DNA of 49,988 nt, taken from an uncultured Gemmatimonadota bacterium (GTDB taxonomy: Bacteria > Gemmatimonadota > Gemmatimonadetes > Gemmatimonadales > Gemmatimonadaceae). The notes below the pieces were generated by a model. That model saw only the letters and a list, made by a program, of their open reading frames with translations. It was not told the origin of the DNA and ran no database searches. The DNA lies in the NCBI GenBank assembly GCA_946479895.1, contig CAMLHT010000001.1, forward strand, positions 1 through 49,988. Direction: 5' to 3'. The number at the start of each line of letters is the position of its first letter. Within the stretch, counting starts at the first letter, position 1. The position numbers and the translations under genes are program-made. Shown here in pieces: positions 9,843 to 17,379 of this stretch.

Positions 9843-10514
9843 ATGTCCGTCGCAGTCCAACCACGCTGGCGGCGCCTGCCGGAGGAGCGGCCGGCGCAGA
9901 TTCTCGAAGCGGCGCTCGAGGTGTTTGCCGAGCGCGGCGTCTCCGCCGCGCGTCTCGAGGACATCGGCCGTCGAGCCGGTGTGTCGAAGGCGACGATCTA
10001 CCTCTACTTCCCCAACAAGGAAGCGCTCTTCCGCGAGGTGATTCGCGCGACCGTCGTCTCGCAGATCGAGCATGGCGAGCGCGACTTCGAGCGGTCGTCC
10101 GGGTCGGCGACGGACAGCTACGAGCGCCACATGCGCCGCTACTGGGCATTCATCCGCTCGGCGGAGTTCGCGCCGATCTTCCGGCTGATCCACGCCGAGC
10201 TCGCCCAGTACCCCGACCTGGCCCGCTTCTACGCCGAGCAGGTCGTGAGCCGGGGCCACCGGCTCATCGCCGCCATCATCCGCCGCGGAATTGACCAGGG
10301 CGAGTTTCGCGAGGTCGATCCTCTCGTGGCTGCGCGCATGCTCTCCGCGCCCTTCGTGATGCACGGCATCTGGTGCCGCCATCGCGATGCGTTCCCGTGG
10401 ATGGAAAACAAGACCGACGACGACGTGCTCGAGGACCTGATCCGGTTCAACCTCGACGCACTCTGCATTCAATCCGCTCCGCCACCGGCGAAGCGACCGA
10501 GAAGGACGAGATGA
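9843..10514 (+). CDS. TetR/AcrR family transcriptional regulator
   Basis: The product has 223 residues. The N-terminal helix-turn-helix is typical: EERPAQILEAALEVFAERG, then ARLEDIGRRAGVSKATIY and YLYFPNKEALFREVI (about residues 15-65). The C-terminal ligand-binding domain is all-helical with FIRSAEFAPIFRLIHAEL and GIDQGEFREVDP, the latter common in AcrR-like C-terminal domains. Its stop overlaps the start of the TolC gene (ATGA at 10511-10514), so regulator and efflux genes form one operon. I infer that it represses this operon through the palindrome at 9812 and is released by a toxic compound. The final residues (PPPAKRPRRTR) are a basic tail. Confidence 0.92.
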   Translation: MSVAVQPRWRRLPEERPAQILEAALEVFAERGVSAARLEDIGRRAGVSKATIYLYFPNKEALFREVIRATVVSQIEHGERDFERSSGSATDSYERHMRRYWAFIRSAEFAPIFRLIHAELAQYPDLARFYAEQVVSRGHRLIAAIIRRGIDQGEFREVDPLVAARMLSAPFVMHGIWCRHRDAFPWMENKTDDDVLEDLIRFNLDALCIQSAPPPAKRPRRTR

Positions 10515-11833
10515 TTACACGAGCATTCTGGATCAGCGCGGCGTGCAGCCTGGCCGCGGCTGGCGCATCCCAGGCGCAGGTCGCGCCGCTACGGCTGACG
10601 CTCGGCGACGCCGCGCGCGCGGCCGCCCAGCACAGCGCGGTCGCCGAGATCGCTCGCCTGCGCATCGACGAGGCGCGAGCCCGGGTCGGCCTGGCCCGCT
10701 CGGCGCTGCTGCCCACCATCACCGGCGACGTGGTGCAGGCCGGCCGCACCTTCAACACCGCCACCTTCGGCCTCTCGCTGCCCGGGTTCGATCCCAACGG
10801 CGAGGTCGAGGGGCCGGTGAACACGATCGATTTCCGCGGACGCATCGGCCAGACGATCTGCGACCAGAGCGCCCGCGCGCGGCTCAACGCCGCGAAGACG
10901 GGCGTCTCGGCGAGCACCGCCGAGGCGACGGCCGCCGCCGAACAGTCCGCGGCCACCGCCAGCGTGGCCTACGTGCGCGCGCTGCGCGCCGAGGCGCTGC
11001 TCCGGTCACGCATGGCCGACTCCGCGCTCTCCGCCGATCTCCTCGCCATCGCCCGCGACCTGCTCGAGGCGGGAGTGGGGATCGCTCTCGACGTCACGCG
11101 CGCCCAATCACAGGTCGCCGGCACGAAGGCCCAGCTGCTCTCGGCCCGGAATGACCAGGCCCGCGCTCGTCTGGAGCTGCTGCGTGCCATCGGACTGCCG
11201 CTCGACACGCCCGTGGAGCTTGCCGACACGCTCACCCCGCCATTCACTGCCCAGCAGCCGGATGAGCAGGAAGCCGTCGAGGCGGCGCTGCGGCAGCGGG
11301 CCGATGTCCGCGCGGCCGAGGAGCAGCTTGCCGGGATCCGCAGCCAGGTATCGGCGATCCGCGCCGAGCGCCTTCCCTCGCTCGGCGTCGTCGCCGACCA
11401 GGGGCTGATCGGAAAGAATCCCGCGCACGTCCTGCCGACGTACACGTGGGGGCTCCAGCTTTCGATTCCGGTGTTCGACGGCGCGCGTCGCGCCAGCCGC
11501 ATCGCCGAGCAGTCGACCCTCGCCCGCGAGGTCGAGGTTCGCGAGCGCGACCTGCGCGCGCAGATCGCCGTCGAGGTTCGCGGCGCGCTGCTCGACCTCG
11601 GGTCGGCGCGCGAGCAGGTGGAGGCGGTGCGTGAGCGGGTCCGGCTCGCCGAGCAGGAGCTCGCCCAGGCCCGCGAACGGTTTTCGGCCGGCGTCGCCGG
11701 CAACGCGGACGTCATCACGGCGTCGCTTTCGCTGTCCGCGGCCCGGACGTCGCTCGTCGACGTCGAGGCTGCGTATCAATCCGCGCGCGTCGCGCTGGCG
11801 CGCGCGCAGGGAACACTCACCACGATCAGGTAG
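10511..11833 (+). CDS. TolC family outer membrane efflux protein
   Basis: I choose the ATG at 10511, which overlaps the TetR stop and begins a signal peptide (MITRAFWISAACSLAAAGASQAQ), giving 440 residues. The mature part has the duplicated TolC layout: long Ala/Glu/Arg-rich helices (ARAAAQHSAVAEIARLRIDE; ARVGLARSALLPTITG) and the second repeat (LAGIRSQVSAIRAERLPSLG, then QLSIPVFDGARRASRI), ending with SLSAARTSLVDVEAAYQSA. These are outer-membrane factor hallmarks: a beta-barrel plus periplasmic alpha-barrel tunnel, active as a trimer. The HlyD gene follows after 21 bases. One oddity is that no MFS, RND or ABC pump gene accompanies the pair. Confidence 0.92.
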   Translation: MITRAFWISAACSLAAAGASQAQVAPLRLTLGDAARAAAQHSAVAEIARLRIDEARARVGLARSALLPTITGDVVQAGRTFNTATFGLSLPGFDPNGEVEGPVNTIDFRGRIGQTICDQSARARLNAAKTGVSASTAEATAAAEQSAATASVAYVRALRAEALLRSRMADSALSADLLAIARDLLEAGVGIALDVTRAQSQVAGTKAQLLSARNDQARARLELLRAIGLPLDTPVELADTLTPPFTAQQPDEQEAVEAALRQRADVRAAEEQLAGIRSQVSAIRAERLPSLGVVADQGLIGKNPAHVLPTYTWGLQLSIPVFDGARRASRIAEQSTLAREVEVRERDLRAQIAVEVRGALLDLGSAREQVEAVRERVRLAEQELAQARERFSAGVAGNADVITASLSLSAARTSLVDVEAAYQSARVALARAQGTLTTIR

Positions 11834-11854
11834 CCGCCCGGCGGCACGACGCAC

Positions 11855-12961
11855 ATGGCAACAGCGGTGGAAAACGAAAGAACGGCCAACCTCACGGTCG
11901 AAAGCGAGCCGGCGCCTCCGCGGCGCAAGCCGCCGATCATGCCGATCATCGGCCTGGTCCTCCTCGCGATCGGCGCCTGGTGGGGCTTCGGGAAGTGGAG
12001 CTTCTCGCGGACGCACGTGTCGACCGACGACGCGGCGGTCGACGGGCACATCGTGCCGGTGCTCGCCAAGGTCGGCGGCTACGTGCAGAAGGTGAACGTC
12101 GCCGAGAACAGCCGCGTGAGCGCGGATTCGGTGCTCGTCCAGATCGATCCCGCGGAATACGCGGTGAAGCTCGCGCTCGCCGACGCCGATCTCGCGGCGG
12201 CTCGCGCGGCAACCGGCGCGGCGGGCCTCACCGGCCAGGCCGAGGCGGCCGTGCTCTCCGCGGCGGGCCAGCAGGCGTCACTCGAATCGCAGATCGATGC
12301 GGCGAGGGCGGCGGATGCGAAGGCGAAGGCCGATCTCGCTCGCATGAAGGAGCTCGCCGGAAAGCAGATCGTCTCGCGCCAGCAGCTCGACGCCGCGCAG
12401 GCGGCCGCCGACGCTGCCGCCGCGTCGCTTCAGGCGCTCCAGCGCCAGGCCGGCGCCGCCGGCGCCGCGGTGACCAACGCCCACGCCGGCGTCCGACTCG
12501 CCGCGGCCCGGCTTCAGGCGGCGGCAGCCGCCCGCGAGAACGCCGCGCTCCAGCTCAGCTACACGAAGGTCGTCGCTCCGGAGGCGGGCATCGTCTCCAG
12601 GAAGCAGGTCGAGCCGGGCCAGCTCGTGCAGGCCGGCCAGCCGGTGCTCACGATCGTGGCCGACACCGGCGTCTGGGTGACCGCGAACTTCAAGGAGACG
12701 CAGCTCTCGCGCATCCGCGTCGGCCAGGAGGTCGACATCGAAGTGGATGCCTACAAGGGCCAGGTGGTGAAGGGACGCGTCGAAAGCGTCAGCGCCGCGA
12801 CGGGATCACGCTTCGCGCTGCTGCCACCGGACAACGCGACCGGCAATTTCACCAAGGTCGTGCAGCGCGTCCCCGTGCGCATCGCGATCACTCAGGGACT
12901 CGGCGCCGAGCATCCGCTCCGGCCGGGAATGTCGGTTCTCGTGAATGTCGTGACGAAGTAG
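11855..12961 (+). CDS. HlyD/EmrA-type membrane fusion protein
   Basis: This is a 368-residue periplasmic adaptor. A short cytoplasmic N-terminus is followed by one membrane helix (about residues 28-46, IMPIIGLVLLAIGAWWGF), then the EmrA-like start STDDAAVDGHIVPV. The split biotinyl-lipoyl domain comes next (GGYVQKVNVAENSRVSADS and later KVVAPEAGIVSRKQVEPGQ), separated by a long Ala-rich coiled-coil hairpin (about 95-225), and then beta-barrel strands (VWVTANFKETQLSRIRVGQ). It matches EmrA, which links an MFS pump (EmrB) to TolC. Here the next gene is an unrelated 132-residue protein, so the pump must be encoded elsewhere or be shared. Confidence 0.92.
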   Translation: MATAVENERTANLTVESEPAPPRRKPPIMPIIGLVLLAIGAWWGFGKWSFSRTHVSTDDAAVDGHIVPVLAKVGGYVQKVNVAENSRVSADSVLVQIDPAEYAVKLALADADLAAARAATGAAGLTGQAEAAVLSAAGQQASLESQIDAARAADAKAKADLARMKELAGKQIVSRQQLDAAQAAADAAAASLQALQRQAGAAGAAVTNAHAGVRLAAARLQAAAAARENAALQLSYTKVVAPEAGIVSRKQVEPGQLVQAGQPVLTIVADTGVWVTANFKETQLSRIRVGQEVDIEVDAYKGQVVKGRVESVSAATGSRFALLPPDNATGNFTKVVQRVPVRIAITQGLGAEHPLRPGMSVLVNVVTK

Positions 12962-13043
12962 CGCCACAGCCGGGCACGGCGATTGCGATTCCCCTGTCGC
13001 GCTTGGTCGAGTATCGAACTCGGCCATCTTCTGGCGGCTGGGT

Positions 13044-13442
13044 ATGGATCTGGAGAGCGGGCGGTATTACGCGGTTCACTTCGAGAACGTCGTGACCGCC
13101 GTTGACTACTGTTCCGAGATGGTGCCGCACGTGGTCAGGCGGCTTCGCTCGGGGAAGGCCGAGGGGATCGACGCACCGGCCATCTGGTTCTCGAAGCTCG
13201 CCGGGTCTCCAGGCTCAGCGAGCGGCGGCTGCGACCTGCTGATGACGCGCGGGGCGGTCCTCGCGGCGCTCGAGGGAGGGCTGCGGACGCCCTCGCCCGG
13301 TCCAGCGATGCGGACCGCGCTCCCCGCGGGCGCGGTGCTCGTACTCGGTGAAGACATGCGCCAGGCGCCGATCCGCGCGCGCGGGCCGCGTCCCGCCGAC
13401 GCCGGGAAGATCCTGGATCAGGTCATCCAGCTGTCGGCCTGA
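13044..13442 (+). CDS. Hypothetical protein, 132 residues
   Basis: I do not recognise this protein. It begins MDLESGRYYAVHFENVVTAV and ends GKILDQVIQLSA. Residues are mixed alpha/beta in character with no signal peptide, no membrane helix and no obvious catalytic motif; three Cys are scattered (CSEM, GGCDL). High G/C at codon third positions and a balanced composition support translation; the antisense frame is weaker. Its last 20 bases overlap the 3' end of the convergent PLP-enzyme gene. The ribosome binding site is weak (GGCGGCTGGG before the ATG). It is 82 bases after the HlyD stop and may share its transcript. Confidence 0.55.
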   Translation: MDLESGRYYAVHFENVVTAVDYCSEMVPHVVRRLRSGKAEGIDAPAIWFSKLAGSPGSASGGCDLLMTRGAVLAALEGGLRTPSPGPAMRTALPAGAVLVLGEDMRQAPIRARGPRPADAGKILDQVIQLSA

Positions 13443-14538
13443 GAGGGGCGCGGCCGCGCGCCTCGACAGGCCAGCTGCGCTCCACCCGATTGCCGCGGAC
13501 GCCGTGCATCGTGTCGTTGAGGTGGACGACAATACACACGTGGTTGGGAATGACCCGCACCACCTCGCCGACGCGCGGTTTCCACGACGAGCGCGAGAGG
13601 TCGAGCAGCCCATGCTCTTCGGACATTCCCTTGACCACGACCTCCGGATGCTCGAGCAGCGAGCCGAACCCGCCGCCGGCATCCGTGCCGCGCATCGGCT
13701 CGCGGCCAAGCGCCTTCGTCCCGGCGTCGATCACCGCCTGGCCGGCGACGGCGGTGCTGATCACCGTGGCGAGGACGGTGAACGCGCAATCCTCCCACGA
13801 ACACGCCCCGATCTCGGCGGTTGTGCGGTCGTTGTACACGTAGGTGCCCGGGCGGATCTCGGTCACCCCGTCCAGGCGGTGTGACTGCCAGAGCGTCGGC
13901 GTCGAGCCGCCGCTGACCACGCGTGGCGCCGCGCCGCCTGCCTCGAGCGCGTCGAGCGTCTGGCGGAGGAGCGCGTTCAGCTTGCCGATCGCCTCGTCCT
14001 GCGCGGCCACCGGCTCGCGCACGTGGCCCGGGTAGAACGCGATCCCCTCGTACGTCAGCGAGCGTGATCGATGGATGCGCTGCGCGAGCTCGAGCGCGGC
14101 GGCGGCGTCGCTTACGCCCACGCGATGCATCCCCATGTCGATCTCGACGTAGACGCCGGTCTGCCGCCCCGCATCCGTCGCCGCGCGCTCCATCGCCTCG
14201 ACTGCCTCCATGGAGTCGAGGGCCACGGTGACGCGAGCCGCGGCCGGCAGTGCCGCGATTCGCGCCGCGCGCGCGGCGCCCACCGGTGGATACGCCACCA
14301 GGATGTCGCCGCTCACCGCGCTCATGACCTCGGCTTCACGCGGCGTGGCACAGGTGACGCCGGCCGCCCCGCGCCGCATCTGCTCCGCCGCGATCCACCC
14401 GGTCTTGTGAGTCTTCACGTGTGGCCGCAGCGCGAGGCCGTGCGAAGTTGCGTATGCGGCCGCGCGGTCGAGATTACGCTCGAGCCGATCGAGGTCGACG
14501 ATTGCCGCCGGTGTTTCGAGTTCGTGCAGACTGGTCAT
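13423..14538 (-). CDS. D-threonine aldolase/D-serine dehydratase-like PLP enzyme
   Basis: The 371-residue product has an N-terminal alanine-racemase-type TIM barrel: LETPAAIVDLDRLERNL, then RPHVKTHKT, in which Lys 42 is the expected PLP Schiff-base lysine. Downstream are GVTCATPREAEVM, VYVEIDMGMHRVG and the phosphate-binding VVSGGSTPTL. The C-terminal domain carries GEVVRVIPNHVCIVVHL, whose His and Cys (NHVC) are the metal ligands of the D-serine dehydratase/D-threonine aldolase C-terminal family. It should act on a D-3-hydroxy amino acid in the cytoplasm, giving an amino acid plus aldehyde or a keto acid plus ammonia; which of these cannot be told. The RidA gene is divergent, 54 bases away, which is sensible because RidA removes enamine/imine products of PLP dehydratases. 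Confidence 0.88.
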   Translation of the reverse strand: MTSLHELETPAAIVDLDRLERNLDRAAAYATSHGLALRPHVKTHKTGWIAAEQMRRGAAGVTCATPREAEVMSAVSGDILVAYPPVGAARAARIAALPAAARVTVALDSMEAVEAMERAATDAGRQTGVYVEIDMGMHRVGVSDAAAALELAQRIHRSRSLTYEGIAFYPGHVREPVAAQDEAIGKLNALLRQTLDALEAGGAAPRVVSGGSTPTLWQSHRLDGVTEIRPGTYVYNDRTTAEIGACSWEDCAFTVLATVISTAVAGQAVIDAGTKALGREPMRGTDAGGGFGSLLEHPEVVVKGMSEEHGLLDLSRSSWKPRVGEVVRVIPNHVCIVVHLNDTMHGVRGNRVERSWPVEARGRAPLRPTAG

Positions 14539-14592
14539 CGGAATTCCGCGCTCGTGTCCTGCCCAACGCTAACCCTCCGGAGGTCCACCCGC

Positions 14593-14982
14593 ATGACTCC
14601 CCGCTGGTCACCCGTCACGCTCGGCGGCGACGCGCCCGCGCCCGCCGGCGCCTACAGCCCCGCGATCCGCGCCGGCGACTTTCTATATGTATCGGGCCAG
14701 GTGCCACGCGACCCCCGGACCGGCCAGACAGTCGGCGCGACAGTGGAGGAGCAGACGGCACAGGTGGTGAAGAACCTCGAGGCCGTGCTGGCTGCCGGCG
14801 GCGCGACTCTGGGCGACGTCATTCAGTGTACCGTGCACCTCGCCGATCCGGATCTCTGGACCGCGTTCAACGAGACCTACAGGTCGCTGATGCCGAAGCC
14901 GTATCCCACGCGGACGGCGGTGGGCGCGTCGCTCCGGGGATTCCTCGTCGAGATCACGGCGGTCGCGTACCTGGGGAAGTAG
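14593..14982 (+). CDS. RidA family enamine/imine deaminase
   Basis: The ATG at 14593 has a good ribosome binding site just upstream (CCGGAGG, 14576-14582) and gives 129 residues, the normal RidA length. Family motifs are present: AYSPAIRAGDFLYVSGQVP, TAQVVKNLEAVLAAGG, DVIQCTVHL and PYPTRTAVGA, where Arg 107 matches the Arg that binds the carboxylate of 2-aminoacrylate in active RidA. The protein should be a cytoplasmic trimer that hydrolyses reactive enamines/imines. The frame is open far upstream, but that part lies antisense to the PLP-enzyme gene and is not real. The gap after this gene (14992-15037) is a low-complexity stretch of CCACTGA/CACCGAT words. Confidence 0.93.
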   Translation: MTPRWSPVTLGGDAPAPAGAYSPAIRAGDFLYVSGQVPRDPRTGQTVGATVEEQTAQVVKNLEAVLAAGGATLGDVIQCTVHLADPDLWTAFNETYRSLMPKPYPTRTAVGASLRGFLVEITAVAYLGK

Positions 14983-15116
14983 AAAAGTTCCATTGTTCCA
15001 CTGATGCACCGATCCACCGATTCACTGACCCACCGCCCTTAACACCTCCGCGCAGCCTGCGTCTCATCTGCAGCGTGCCGATTCACGGCACGAACCAACT
15101 TGCAGTGAGGTTCAAG

Positions 15117-15749
15117 ATGCGTCGTTCCCTGACTGTTGCATTGATCGGCCTTGCCATCGCCGGCACGACGACCGTGGCGTCCGCGCAGGGCCGTGGAGCC
15201 GGTCGCGCCGGGGCGGGCGCCCGTAATCCGGCCCGCGCCGGGGTGATGGATACCGCGCGCATGCGCCGAATGGATTCGATCCGCGTCGCCCGTGGTGACT
15301 CGCTGCGGCGACTCCCTGACTCCGTTCGCAGGCACCGTCTCGACTCCCTTCGCGCGGCTGGCGTCATCGACGGCCGTGGTCGCGGACCCGGCGGCCGGAT
15401 GGGCCCGGGTGGCCGTGGTCGCATGGGTGGCCCCGGCGAGATCGCCGGCGCGCGTGGTGGCCTGGCGGGCATCAAGCTGAACGAGAACGAGAAGGCGGCG
15501 GTGAAGACGATCACCGCGAAGTACCGCGACGAGATGAAGCAGCTGCGTGACGCCAACCAGGGCGCTGCGCGCGGACAGAACGAGCAGCTTCGCTCGCAGA
15601 TGATGGCCATTGCCGAGCGCGAGCGTGCCGAGATCCGCGCGGCCCTGACGGCCGAGCATCAGGCGCAGTTCGACGCAAACGTCGCCAAGGGCCCTGGTCG
15701 TGGTCGCGGCGCGCCGGGGGCTCGTCCGGGCCGTCCGCCGGTTGCCTGA
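15117..15749 (+). CDS. Spy/CpxP-like periplasmic protein, Gly/Arg-rich
   Basis: The 210-residue product starts MRRSLTVALIGLAIAGTTTV with a signal peptide cleaved near ASA-QG. A Gly/Arg/Ala-rich region (about 25-115) follows, including RMRRMDSIRVARGDSLRRL and a GRGRGPGGRMGPGGRGRMGG stretch. Then comes a helical segment (KLNENEKAAVKTITAKYRDE; AERERAEIRAALTAEHQAQF) like the LTxxQ/Spy family of periplasmic chaperones and metal-stress proteins, and a second Gly/Arg/Pro-rich tail. The helical core is convincing; the long low-complexity flanks are unusual for Spy, which is about 160 residues. A small hairpin, GTGCCG-ATTCA-CGGCAC (15075-15091), lies 25 bases before the start. The gene seems to be monocistronic, with a hairpin at 15852 as terminator. 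Confidence 0.75.
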   Translation: MRRSLTVALIGLAIAGTTTVASAQGRGAGRAGAGARNPARAGVMDTARMRRMDSIRVARGDSLRRLPDSVRRHRLDSLRAAGVIDGRGRGPGGRMGPGGRGRMGGPGEIAGARGGLAGIKLNENEKAAVKTITAKYRDEMKQLRDANQGAARGQNEQLRSQMMAIAERERAEIRAALTAEHQAQFDANVAKGPGRGRGAPGARPGRPPVA

Positions 15750-15851
15750 AAGTCGAAGTGACGCAGGAGCCTCCCGAGGGGTCGGCGAGGTGTAGGAACG
15801 GCGGTGCGTGATCACGGACACGGGTGGGTGTTCGCGGGTCCCCCGCCTCGG

Positions 15852-15890
15852 CAGCGGCTCTCAGCTGAAAGGCTGGGGGCCGTTGTCGTT
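15852..15890 (+). terminator. Probable intrinsic terminator after the Spy-like gene
   Basis: CGGCTCTCAGC (15855-15865) pairs with GCTGGGGGCCG (15872-15882) through a TGAAAG loop: an 11-bp stem including two G-U wobbles, followed by TTGTCGTTTT (15883-15892). The T-tract is interrupted. Part of the 3' arm can pair alternatively with downstream sequence (see the next entry). Confidence 0.5.
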
Positions 15891-15975
15891 TTCGGGCAGT
15901 TAAACGGCGCCAGAGCCCCGTTAATGGCGGGGTCTGCAACGAATTGTGACTGGACGCACATGCTGCTCAGGCGCC
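15879..15975 (+). other. Structured leader upstream of the diguanylate cyclase gene
   Basis: Several mutually exclusive pairings are possible. GCCGTT (15879-15884, also the 3' arm of the preceding terminator stem) pairs with AACGGC (15903-15908). GGCGCC (15906-15911) pairs with GGCGCC (15970-15975), enclosing a 9-bp stem with one bulge, CAGA-g-CCCCG / CGGGG-TCTG (15911-15936, loop TTAATGG). No c-di-GMP riboswitch signature is recognisable. The 264-base gap holds nothing else that I can support; a 60-codon frame at 15804-15986 lacks a ribosome binding site and a normal composition. Confidence 0.4.
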
Positions 15976-16013
15976 AATTTTGGTGACCCGGAAGCCGCCC
16001 CCGGCACCCACCC

Positions 16014-17303
16014 ATGCGATTCTCCTACGCCGCCATCATGCCGTTGGTGGGCGCGCTTCTCCAGCTTGGGGGTGCCGCGCTCCTCGTCGGCTTTTTCGTG
16101 CTGCTGAGGAGGTACGTGTTCCGGCGGCCCTATTTCAGCGCGTGGCTGACCGCCTGGGTGGCGATCACGACCGGCATGCTCGCGCTGGTCATTCGCTGGT
16201 TCCTCGACGGGCGTCTCGGGCCTTCGCTCCCCGATGACTCGTTCGTCGTCCGGACGCTCTTCTTCGTCTACCAGGCGGCCAAGCTCCTCGCCTTCATCTT
16301 CTTCCTCCGCGGCACGGTCATGTACGTGGCGGGGGGCGGGGCGAGCGGCGTCATCGGCCGGCGGGCGCTGATCGCGACCGCCGTGGTCATCGCCGGCGCA
16401 TCGGCGTATCTCGCGCGCTGGGGCCTGAACGAGATGGTGATCTGGCAGAGCCTCTTCGCGGTGCCGGTGCTCGGGTACTGCGGGTCGGCGCTGCTGTGGC
16501 TCCCGCGCTCCCGCCGGACGCTCGGCACGGTGACGACAGGCGTCGGATTCTCGCTGCTCGCCGGGTTGTGGCTCGTGTACGGCGGCGCGTTCGCGCTGTC
16601 GATCGGCCACGCCGACACGCCGCTCGCGTCGGCGGCGGGGACCCTCATCGCCGTCAATCCGTACTGCGACCTCCTGCTCGACGTCATGCTCGGCTACGGA
16701 ATGGTCGTGATGCTGATGGAGGACGCCAAGCGGGAGGTGGCCGACGCCCAGATGGAGCTCCGGCTGTCACACGACCGCCTCTCCCGCGCGGCGATGTTCG
16801 ATTCGCTCACCGATTCGCTGAACCGCCGGGCCTTCGTCGAGGGCGTCGGCCTGGAGATGGCTCGCGCCACCTTCGGCAGTGTCGTCATCGCCGACGTCGA
16901 CAACCTGAAGCAGGTGAACGACACGCACGGCCACGCCGTCGGCGACCTCGTGATCCGACGCTGCGCGGACGTTCTCCGCTCGGCGCTCCGGCCGTACGAC
17001 AAGCTCTATCGGTGGGGCGGGGACGAGTTCCTGCTCGTCGTCCCGTCCGCGCATACGCGCGACATGCTCGATCGGCTCCGCGCCGCCCTCATGACCGCCG
17101 AAGCGATCGAGTCGCCCATGGACGGCCGGGTGGTGAAGCTCGAGGTGAGCATCGGCGGCGCGGATTACGCGAGCGCGGAGGAGATCCACGCCGCGATCGA
17201 TCGCGCGGACCTCGCGATGTACGACGACAAGAGCCGCCGCAAGGGCGAGCCGCGCAACTCGCCCGCGGCGATGCGGCTGAGCTACATCTCCTCGCTTCGT
17301 TAG
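16014..17303 (+). CDS. Membrane-bound GGDEF diguanylate cyclase
   Basis: This 429-residue protein has about seven N-terminal hydrophobic helices (residues 8-240; for example ALLQLGGAALLVGFFVLL and ALIATAVVIAGASAYLA), probably a sensor module of unknown ligand, then a short coiled coil (KREVADAQMELRLSHDRLS) and a GGDEF domain (about 260-410). The active site GGDEF is intact at residues 335-339 (YRWGGDEFLLV), with the metal-binding DVDNLKQVND upstream. An RxxD product-inhibition site (Arg 326 to Asp 329, RPYD) lies five residues before GGDEF. It should make c-di-GMP from two GTP. The start ATG has little Shine-Dalgarno complementarity; the leader is structured (see above). The HD-GYP protein at 46685 could degrade the product. 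Confidence 0.93.
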   Translation: MRFSYAAIMPLVGALLQLGGAALLVGFFVLLRRYVFRRPYFSAWLTAWVAITTGMLALVIRWFLDGRLGPSLPDDSFVVRTLFFVYQAAKLLAFIFFLRGTVMYVAGGGASGVIGRRALIATAVVIAGASAYLARWGLNEMVIWQSLFAVPVLGYCGSALLWLPRSRRTLGTVTTGVGFSLLAGLWLVYGGAFALSIGHADTPLASAAGTLIAVNPYCDLLLDVMLGYGMVVMLMEDAKREVADAQMELRLSHDRLSRAAMFDSLTDSLNRRAFVEGVGLEMARATFGSVVIADVDNLKQVNDTHGHAVGDLVIRRCADVLRSALRPYDKLYRWGGDEFLLVVPSAHTRDMLDRLRAALMTAEAIESPMDGRVVKLEVSIGGADYASAEEIHAAIDRADLAMYDDKSRRKGEPRNSPAAMRLSYISSLR

Positions 17304-17379
17304 CTCCCCGCCACCGAAGGCGAGCTTCCGGCGTATCCGGCCTGGTCCTTGTGGTACGGTAAGTGATTCATTCCGGCGC

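Noticed and set aside
15804..15986. 60-codon frame before the diguanylate cyclase
   Set aside because: It overlaps the hairpin structures, has no ribosome binding site and no recognisable features.
15750..16013. c-di-GMP riboswitch before the GGDEF gene
   Set aside because: The conserved class I and class II sequences are not present; only generic competing hairpins are seen.
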